Source: Lantana camara
Taxonomy: Eukaryota > Streptophyta > Magnoliopsida > Lamiales > Verbenaceae
DNA: 64,000 nt
Assembly (NCBI GenBank): GCA_037501455.1
Contig: CM074861.1
Coordinates: 97,379,001-97,443,000 of the forward strand
Direction: 5' to 3'
The notes under the pieces were generated by a model. The model was given only the letters and a program-made list of their open reading frames with translations, was not told where the DNA came from and made no database searches. This document shows, in pieces, positions 55,506-64,000 of this stretch (its first letter is position 1; each line of letters starts with the position of its first letter). The position numbers and the translations under genes are program-made.

Positions 55506-56720
55506 TACCTTAGTGCATTTATGTGTTTTGTTCGTATATTGTTATTTCGTGATTTCCTTTGCATATCTAAGTGTTATTACATCATTTTACTTACATAATT
55601 TCATGCAATTGGACTCGTTTATTGAATGCAAGTGCTACGTGACTTAATTACTCTTAATTGCATACAAAAACATAATCACGACTAAACTTATCATATTGTA
55701 TATCGTTCCATATAATCCATGCCATTTCACATCAATATGGTGCGTCATAATTGGTATCATTATTGAGTCTCTTCTCACGAGTAGACATTGTTTCCTTTCT
55801 TGTCCAGTTCTTCTCCAGGGTGGAGATTACCGATCGAGTAAACACTACATTTCACCCATGTATCGTTCGTCGATTGTCAAGTGAGGGTGTTTTGTTCTAG
55901 TTATGTATAAAATCCTAAAACCTGCATGAATGAATTTTGGACTAAAACCGTATTTGTACTTATACTATTTTCAAGATTGTTATCGAGTAATCCTTTGTTA
56001 ACTGAACGTATTGCTATTGTTATTGACTGACTCTTACTGTTTTGGCGAGATATTGTACTGCACATTGACTGTGGGCGCTGGGATTTGTGTATTGAGCGAA
56101 CCGGGGAGGTATCGGGCCGACGGTAAACTCTTGCACATTTCCACATTATTGGGATGACCCCTGAATCCACTAGGAGATTAGTGGAGGAAGGAGTTCCGGG
56201 CATCAGGAGTCATGTTCCTGATGCTCACCATGTATGGTTGGTAAGGGCTAGCTACCCGAACCTTGTCTCGGAGGGAGAAGGATGGAACTGATTGTGCACT
56301 GTTATTGAATTAATTGTACTGTATTGATTGAAACCTATTGATTGCATGATCGCCTTTATTAAATTGAATCTTAGTCATTGTACACTGTCGGAGTTTGGTT
56401 GGAGATTGTGCACGCTCAATTGCCAAGCCACTGATAGCCTGTAATTTCAACTAATTGTATAAACTGATAGTTGTAAAGTCCGAGCATTGATTAATTGATT
56501 TATTACCTTCACGGGAATTACTTTACCTAAAACTTTTGTCGGGATTTACAGCTTGCATGTGCATGTTTCTATATATATATATACTTCCTGCTCACTCAGT
56601 CTTCTAGAGACTTATCCCTCCTTCCCCTTTTCTTCTAGGTTCTTTACAGGTGGTTGCTAGGCGGAATTGAGTTGTCGGTCTTTGTCCGAGTCTTCCACTT
56701 GTACACTCACTACATATTGT

Positions 56721-58665
56721 TGTTAGGAATAGTGCCCTAGAAAGCCGATTGAATATCCGCTTTGTACTTTTCCTTATTGTAATCACTGACAATCTTTGAA
56801 TAAAATAACGAATTGAGGCAACACTTCTTTATATGCTCTTGTTTGGCATGCGTTTACTTTAGCTATGCATGTATGAGAACTCCCCTAATCCTGATGACTT
56901 TAGGACTCTACCATTTAGGTGAAATGGTTCATGAAACGAGCCCTCTATTTCACATAAGTCATGATTAGTAAAATACTCCAAGCCGATGAGTCCTACAGAC
57001 AGTGGGAGTGTCAACCTGACTCCTCTAAGGCTTGCTTGTGGGATCACGCCCTTAAGAAGGACCACCTAGTTTCATGGAGGTGCAAAGTATATAGTTGATA
57101 CGTGCGTGATACATGAGGGTGCTTACTTCAATAAGTAAGTTCACTGAGGTACCCCGTGTGAGAAGATTCCTAAATGGGAAAGGAAGTTTGTATTTCAGGA
57201 AATGGAAACTTCCAGATTAGGAAATATCTCACGAGTCATTGATGTGATTAATTGATCCTTTGACTTCAGGTTCCATGTCACTTTATGAGTTAACTCTGTA
57301 GTCTTAGGTATAAGCTTTAAAGGGTGTCGCCTTAGACAACTGATTCAAGGCTTATGCTGGGGCTGCACAAGTGACTCATGAAAGTGAATGAGAATCAAGA
57401 AAGGACCTACACTTGCATTAGCAAGGTGATCTCTTATTGTGTAAGTCATTCATATGTCATATGGAGTCCTTGGCCAAGGCAGTAGATCAAGACATCAAGA
57501 AAAGGGTTTCTTGGATTGAGATCAAATGGATATGAAATGCACTTAGCTTTAAGACCGGATTATTAGTGTTCTAATTATTCCCTTACCCTAGATCTTGGTT
57601 GAGAGATAGTAAGTAGGAGGATTGTATCTCGCATGAATCAATGACTTAAAAGTTCTGTCGAATCGATACATTCCAATTCAGCTAGGGGTTAAACACCTGT
57701 TGCTAGAATATGGTCGTTTAATCTGTGGACTGATTAATTAATTAGTGAATTAATTAATTAGGGTCACTGCTAATTGAATTGAGAACCTAGAGGGTCACAT
57801 ACAACAACTTGGTTACATGAGTTGGGGCTTTGAAATGATTAAACGAGTTAATCGAGCCGAGAGGGTTCCACACGTGTGAAACCACACGTGTGGGTCACGT
57901 GACTGGACACGTGTCCTTGGGACACGTGTGCCACACTTGTATAATTATTTGTACATTAAATAATTAATGTGTTAATTATTTAATAGACTTTGGTTTAATT
58001 TTGAATTAAAAAGAAAGTCCTATTTTGGAGAAAAATAATCTATTTAATTAATTATGAATTAATTAATTAGACAAATAAGTTATTTATTTATTTAATAAAT
58101 AAAGTATAAAATTATCTAAAAGGAGTTTGGATATTTTTAGCTATCTTAAAAGTTGATTTGAATTAGAATTCAAAGTCAAAGTTGGAAATTACTTGATAAT
58201 CAAGTAATTAGAGAGAGGGACCAAATCCTTAGCCCAAAAGGACTAGGGTTTCGGTGTCCCTCCATTTCCTATATATAGGGGAGCTCGAGCTCCCCTTAGA
58301 GAGTGATTGGCAATTCTTTTGGTTCATGTGTTGAACATCATCCTTTCTCCAAGATCAAATAAACCCTAGGTTAAGCCTAAACACTAACTAGAGAACTAGC
58401 ATCCTTACTAGTTAGATTGTAGTCAAGTTGGTGGACTATCTCTAGAGAGCTTCAAGTTAGAAGTTTTAAATATTCGAAATTTACCAAAGAGAGGGGATCA
58501 AGCCGTGAGAAGAGCGTTCTTGGGTGGCTTGAAACGCTTCAAGAAAGATTATTGAAAAAGTAAGTTTTTAATCTCTACGAATTTGGATACACGATTGCGA
58601 GTCCAAGATCCTTTTGTTGGAAAATTTTTAAATTTCCGCTGCTTTCTGATTCCAGTTTTCCAACA
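56721..58665 (+). repeat. 5' LTR of copia-2 (1945 bp)
   Basis: It starts TGTTAGGAATAGTGCCCTAG and ends CCAGTTTTCCAACA. It contains TATATAGGGGAGCTCGAGC at about 58270, a likely TATA region, and ACACGTGTGG inverted words around 57870-57940. A partial inverted copy is at 53232-54906. Confidence 0.92.
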
Positions 58666-58667
58666 AG

Positions 58668-58680
58668 TGGTATCAGAGCC
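58668..58680 (+). other. Primer-binding site of copia-2
   Basis: TGGTATCAGAGCC starts 2 nt after the LTR end. It is complementary to the 3' end of plant initiator methionine tRNA, the standard copia primer. Confidence 0.95.
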
Positions 58681-60839
58681 TCCTCGTTAATTGTGTTTTT
58701 GATTCATCTCCAATTAAACTGAATTTGGTTGAAATTCTTAGGCTTGATGCGATTGAGTATTTGTAATTGTTTTAGAAAGTCTGAATTACGAAACTGTATT
58801 TTTCGTGGAAGTTTCTGAAAACTGGTTTTTGTAAAAATTTGTTTTTGAAAACTGTTTTAGATTTGAAATTGTATAAACTGTTTTTGGATTTCTTGGATTG
58901 GTTTTGCTTTTGAACGGAAACACGAAACGAAAAGTCTGGATTACGAACACGCGAAACCCCGCTCACCGCCGCCCGCCTGTCCTAGGCGCGCGCAGGTCGT
59001 GCGCCTACTCCCTCCCGTAACCGCGCGGGAGGTGTCGCGCCTGCCCAAGGCTTGCCGAGACGACCGATCGCCCGCGCAGGCCGCCCGCATGCTGCCGACA
59101 GGGGTGCGCGCACAGCAGCGTGCGCACTCGTGCGGCCTTGGCCGCGTGCTATGCGCACCTGCCGCCCGTGCGCCTTCGATGCGCGCAGCCCCTTCGCGTA
59201 CGGGCCCTGTTTTTTCCATCGTAATCCGATTTTTCGTATTTTGTGCAATCTAGTCTCGATTTTAATTTTATTTTTATTATTAAAATTTATTTTATTAATA
59301 TTTATTTTAATTTTGAAAAGACTTAAAATTGGGATTTTTTGAGAAATAGAAACGGTTTATATTTTGGGAAACTACATCTTTAATAAAATTAGTAATTTTC
59401 AGAAATTAATTAGAATTTTATTAGTTTTAGTAAATTGGGATTTATTGAAAGCTTTTATAAATAAGACTCGCATCAAGCCGTGTTTTAAGTCATTAGGACT
59501 TGAAACAGGAATTTTAATTTATTGGCTAAATTTAAATTCTCGCAAGTTGCATGTTAGGTGATCATGGGTTTAGACTTATGCATGGTTTTAATTTATGCAC
59601 TTGGATGGTTTAAATTGGGCTTGGAGCCCTATAGTTGCATTTTTCAATTGAGGTTGGAGCCTCACTTATGTGCGTACTGTTATGTGATTTATTATGTGGC
59701 TTTCCGTATTACTGTTTTTAAGGCCGGGGTATGCCCCGTGTATTTGTCTAAGGCCAATATGAAGATTGAGCCTTATTACTTTTCAGTACTTTTTCATTTT
59801 TTTGAGAGTAGAATAGGTGGTGAGGTTTTATTTTCATTTTGGAGACAATGCACCCATGGAGTAAGATGAACCACAATTCAAGTAACAAGGAGGCCATAAG
59901 TGAAGACCCCTCAAAATGTTAGGGAGGAGAATCTCAATTGAAAATGTAATAGAGATAGGGCTCGTATTTTGTTACAGCTTTCCCTTATGTGATTTAAACT
60001 GTTTATGTGGCATGTATGTTAGAACTTGTGATTGTGGATTGGCTCCCACATATCACGCATAAGATAGGTAGAACCTATGATTATCACATGTTAGTATCAT
60101 GCTAGGACATGTTATCTGCTAAGTGCTTGTGTGAAATGCATTTAAGTTGTACTTGCATTAATTAAGACTAATTAAATTGGATAACATATATGTTGGTGAG
60201 GTCGAACCGGACAACTCTCCGGTTAATTCGAAAATTCCCATTAAATATTAAGCTAATTTCGAATAAATAGGTGTTTAATTCGAGGTGCAAATTTTGAATT
60301 AAATTCCTAGTATTCCATCAATAGGTTTTAAGTTTAGTAAGTGAAGCTAGTTATTGTCCGCGAGTCGTGGGATAACTAGTGGAGCTTATTAGTTCTTAGT
60401 TACCTAATTGATCATTTTAAATGATCAATATTTTGTGGTCAATTTTGGCAAGGGCGATGTCCGTGAGTCGTGGGTCGTTCGAACTAAGTTTTGATCATAA
60501 TCTTATGATTGATGGGTCCAGCTTAACGCCTAAGTAAATATGGATGTCGCACGAGTCGTGGGTCCATATTGAAAGATAGGTGATGCAAAAACAATTACTA
60601 AGAGTTCTAAAGGTGTTAGAATTGGTAAGTTGTACCTACCTAGGGTTTTTACTTAGAATGTCCGCGAGTCGTGGGTTCAAGGTAAAATGCCTAGGATCTT
60701 AGTACCCATTGAGAAACGTGTTCCTCTTAGATCTTTAGGAATTATAGATCTCTTGTATATCGTTATAATTCAGCATGCTCACTAGTTTTCTGTTTTACCA
60801 TTTAGGTCGTAGATTCTGTGATTCTCTACGTATTTTGAA
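58681..60839 (+). other. Long untranslated leader of copia-2 with repeated GAGTCGTGGG motifs
   Basis: There are 2.16 kb between primer site and gag. A GC-rich block at 58950-59215 (many GCGC and CCGCC words) is open on both strands but resembles no protein. Four copies of a GTCCGCGAGTCGTGGG-like motif lie at about 60356, 60459, 60546 and 60660, 87-114 bp apart, just before gag. The leader would contain the packaging signal. Confidence 0.6.
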
Positions 60840-63800
60840 ATGGCAACCAAAAACCCTCTTGTATCGATCCTCGAGTCAAACAAGTTGACTGGTTCCAACT
60901 ATTTTGATTGGCTGAGGAATCTAAAAATCATTTTAGATTTTGAGAAGAGAACTTATGTTCTCTTCGAATGGGAGGCTCCCACTCGGGCCGAGCGGGATGT
61001 GATCCAGAAGTGGAAGGATGATAATCTCCAAGCCCGTTACCTTATGTTGGCTAACATGTCTCCGAACTTGCAAAGGCAACATGAGGCCATGGAATTTGCT
61101 TGGGAGATTTACGACCATTTAGAGCAACTTTACCGCCCTCATGAACGTGTTACAAGGTATAACACTTCAAAGGAATTGTTCCACTTGAGAATGAGGGAAG
61201 GTTCAAGTATCCATAAATATGGACTCAAGTTTCTCGCCCTTACTGAGAAACTTGCTTCCATGGACATGCCACTGAAAGATGAGCTTTCAATGGACTTGTT
61301 GCTAGCCTCGCTCCCATCATCATTCAACCCATTTGTCCTTAACTTCAATATGAACCATGCTGGTGCTACTGTAGCTGAGCTGATTAGTCAGCTTGTGACT
61401 GCTGAAAGCACGATCAAGAAGGATAATAAGGTTCTGATGGTGAATGCTCCATCTTCCTCTTCTGGGCCTTCTAAAGGTAAGGGCAAGTAAGCCCAAAAGA
61501 AGAAGAAGAAACCCCTTAGGCCCACTGGTGGTGTTTCGAAGGGAAAGGCCCAAAAGAAGAAGCGTGATCAGAAAGAGGATGTTTGCTTCCATTGTGGCAA
61601 AGCGGGACATTGGAGGAGAAACTGCCCAGAGTACAAGGTTACTCTAAAGAAAGGTATGTTTCTCATTGAAGTAAATCTTTCTATTAATTCTAGTTCTTGG
61701 GTACTTGATACCGGTTGTGGAACTCATATCTGTAATGATGTACAGATGCTAAATGAAGTCCAACAACTTAGAGAAGGAGAATGTGTCTTGAAGATCGGCG
61801 ATAGCTCAAATGTTGAAGCTCGAGCTTTAGGCACAATTAGATTAGATTTAGGTAGTTTTGAGTTAGTTTTAAATAAAGTCCTTTATGTACCGAACATTAT
61901 TCGTAATATAATTTCAGTTCCAATTTTAGATTGTGAAGGTTATGAAACTTATATTAAGAATGGTAAATACTTTATCAAACGGAACAACTTTCCGTTCACA
62001 TCGGTACTCTAAGTAATGGACTTTATCTAACTCAAAATATCAATATTATGAATATACAACGAGAAACTAAACGTAAGAGAGATGACAAAGTTTCAGCTCC
62101 CTTATGGCACGCTAGATTAGGACACATTTCCAAGAACAGAATTAGCAAGATAAACACTTTAGGATCATTCTCTAAAAATGATCTCAAAGAGTTGACTTCT
62201 TGTGAATCCTGTCTCAAAGGAAAAATGTCCAAGTTTCGTTTTAAAGGGACTGTGGAACGCGCCACTAAGGTCTTAGATTTGATCCATTCTGATGTTTGTG
62301 GACCGCTTAGTGTAAGCACTAGAAACAATCATCAGTATTTCATAACCTTTACCGATGACTTTAGTCGATATGGTTATGTATACTTAATGAAGTATAAATC
62401 TGAAGCTTTTGAGAAATTCCTAGAATTTCAAAAGGAGGTTGAGAACCAAACTGGTCACAAGATCAAAGCACTTCGATCTGATCGAGGAGGCGAGTATCTT
62501 AGTGAAGAATTCCTTAATCATCTCAAAGATAATGGGATTATCTCTCAGTGGACTCCTCCGGGAACTCCTCAGCTTAATGGAGTTTCTGAGAGAAGGAACT
62601 GAACTCTACTCGATATGGTTCGTTACATGAGTTTCACTGACTTACCACCTTCTTTCTGGGGTTGTACCCTAGAAACTTCAGCAAAGATTTTGAATCTAGT
62701 TCCCTCTAAGTCAGTCCTTAAAACGCCCTATGAAATGTGGCATGGTAAAATCCCTAGTTATTCTTACTTAAGAATTTGGGGTTGTCCTGCTTATGTGAAG
62801 AGGACAATGGGAGATAAGTTAGAATCTCGTTCTAACTTATGCTACTTTGTAGGTTATCCTAAGGAATCCATAGGATACTACTTCTACGATCAATCTAAGC
62901 AAAAGGTGTTTGTTTCCAGAAATGCCACTTTTCAGGAGGAACCATTCCTTAAAGAAAAGAAAGGCAAGATCATAGAATTAGAGGAAGTACAAAGTGACCC
63001 CAAGCCACCCACTGAAGAAACATCCCCTTCTGATCAACCACAACCAATCACGAATTTTGATACACACGTAAATCCTCCTCTAAGGCGTTCTGAACGCACT
63101 CCTAGACAGCCGGAGAGATGGTATGGATTCTTCCATGAGATCTCTCAAAAGGATAATGATCCTTTAACATATGAGGAGGCACTTTCAGATTCTGACTCTG
63201 AACAGTGGATAGAAGCCAGGAAATCCGAAATGGATTCCATGAACTCCAACCAAGTTTGGACCTTGGTAGATTTGCCTGATGGGGTCAAACCCATAGGTTA
63301 CAAATGGATCTTTAAGAGAAAGCGTGGAGTTGATGGAAGCATTGCAGCCTACAAAGCAAGACTGGTTGCAAAAGGATTCACTCAAAGACCCGGCGTGGAC
63401 TTTGATGAAACTTTTTCACCAGTTGCAATGCAAAAGTCTATTCGGATCATGCTTGCCATTGCTGCATATTAGGACTATGAGATATGACAAATGGATGTGA
63501 AAACTGCCTTTGTCAATGGTGACATTGATAAAGACATTTATATGGAGCAACCCATAGGTTTCACATTCAGTGGGAGTGAGCAAAAGGTTTGCAAACTCCA
63601 AAGATCAATCTATGGATTGAAATAGGCTTCTAGGATTTGGAACATTCGATTTGATGAATCAGTCAAAGCGTTTGGCTTCATTCAAATTTCAAATGAATCA
63701 TGTGTGTATAGAAAGGAATTGGAGACCTCAGTGCAATTCTTAGTACTTTATGTTGATGACATCCTTCTTATTGGGAATTCGAAGGATGACATGAAAGTGA

Positions 63801-64000
63801 CTAAGTTATGGTTATCGAACCAATTCGAGATGAAAGATCTTGGTGATGCGTCCTATATCCTTGGAATTAAAATCTATCGAGATAGATCTAGAAGGTTAAT
63901 AGGACTATCACAGTCGATGTACATTAACAAAGTATTGAAGAGATTCAATATGGAGTCAGCAAAGGTTAAGAACCTCCCTATGAGTGTAGGAACATGTCTT
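60840..64000 (+). pseudogene. Copia-2 gag-pol, inactivated
   Basis: Gag starts at ATG 60840 (MATKNPLVSILESNKLTGSN, then YFDWLRNLKIILDFE) and hits an in-frame TAA at 61488. The same frame continues to a CCHC knuckle (CFHCGKAGHWRRNC) and protease (SWVLDTGCGTHICND), stopping at 62010. After a frameshift come the GAG-pre domain (LWHARLGHISKNR) and integrase (DLIHSDVCGPL, TFTDDFSRYGY, ALRSDRGGEY, NGVSERRN), with TGA at 62600 where arginine is usual. RT follows ([35 protein letters not shown]), with TAG at 63470, TGA at 63485 and TAG at 63623. RNase H would lie beyond the edge. Several stops are explicable by C-to-T or G-to-A changes (CGA to TGA, TGG to TGA, CAG/CAA to TAG-type), as from methylation. 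Confidence 0.92.

Larger units (their letters stand above)
53040..56720 (+). mobile_element. Gypsy-type LTR fragment, related to the solo LTR at 24811
   Basis: It begins TGTAATGCCCCGTTTTTCAG at the array break, similar in form to TGTAACACCCCAATTTTCGG at 24811. The LTR body resumes at 54907 after an inserted copia LTR. It carries the same palindrome family (55334-55500: GGGAACGACCGTTCCC, GGGAACGGCCCTTCCC) and a TTGTCCAGTTCTTCTCCAGG block parallel to 26125. A second copia element begins at 56721, so the LTR's 3' end is not seen. No coding region is present. Confidence 0.7.
56721..64000 (+). mobile_element. Second Ty1/copia element (copia-2), 5' LTR through RT, runs off the right edge
   Basis: A 1945-bp LTR (56721-58665) is followed by a canonical primer site, a 2.16-kb leader and a gag-pol with many lesions. 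It is larger-LTR and longer-leader than copia-1 and unrelated to it at DNA level. The element is on the opposite strand to copia-1. It is not active because of nonsense codons and a frameshift. Confidence 0.93.

Noticed and set aside
56716..56720. ATTGT shared by the gypsy LTR left flank (53035-53039) and the copia-2 left flank
   Set aside because: It would be tempting as one target duplication enclosing 53040-56715. But the LTR's normal end (GGGGTGCTATA type) is absent there, so chance identity of an A/T-rich pentamer is likelier.
58941..59253. GC-rich ORFs on both strands in the copia-2 leader
   Set aside because: They are open in several frames only because of high GC. They lie between the primer site and gag, have no recognisable domain and show codon use unlike gag.

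Overview
The window is nuclear DNA of a flowering plant, most likely a eudicot. It is AT-rich intergenic DNA packed with Ty1/copia and Ty3/gypsy LTR retrotransposons, hAT and Mutator-like elements, a SINE, intron-rich genes with GT-AG introns, and telo-box motifs (AAACCCTA) near housekeeping genes. There are no bacterial-style operons. Four genes look intact: a thylakoid-lumen PsbP-domain protein (PPD5-like, 16326-19544, +, 11 exons, 293 codons), ribosomal protein L11 (20112-21688, -, 5 exons, 182 aa), a Golgi Qa-SNARE of the SYP3/Sed5 group (40402-42888, +, 5 exons, 342 aa) and a conserved lysine-rich protein of unknown function (44755-47003, +, 3 exons, 324 aa).

Layout. 1-9770 is a mosaic of gene pieces: a 5'-truncated glutamate receptor-like gene (-), a fragment of PPD5 intron 2/exon 3 (+), the last exon of a borate transporter (+) and a decayed PORR-domain gene (-). 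A full-length copia element (1925-8093, 1365-codon open gag-pol, -) sits inside the PPD5 fragment. 9770-14450 is AT-rich with a SINE and a 287-bp Mutator-type MITE. 14451-15083 is a 3' fragment of a borate transporter. PPD5 and RPL11 follow. 22320-28124 is a gypsy LTR-PBS-gag fragment split by a hAT element, whose own right end was split by a 2.17-kb solo LTR. 28125-33350 is mostly low-complexity DNA with an LTR scrap, a gibberellin 3-oxidase pseudogene and a hAT MITE. 34142-36916 is a 1.39-kb tandem duplication carrying proline-rich/transmembrane ORFs, flanked by inverted repeats. 38142-39974 is a long-TIR Mutator-like element. After SYP32 and the lysine-rich gene comes a head-to-tail array (47600-53039) of about eight decayed copies of a proline-rich, double-membrane-span ORF with only about 40 bp between copies. 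The array is cut by a gypsy-type LTR (53040-56720) that itself holds an inverted partial copia LTR. A second, mutated copia element starts at 56721 and runs off the right edge.

The intact genes are unrelated housekeeping functions (photosynthesis, translation, secretion) and do not form a pathway. The unusual material is (i) the gene-fragment mosaic, (ii) a copia element with no tRNA primer site but a 14-nt self-complementary sequence where that site should be, and (iii) an unrecognised family of proline-rich membrane ORFs in two separate tandem arrangements. Intron boundaries and family calls were made by eye. No alignment or database search was run.
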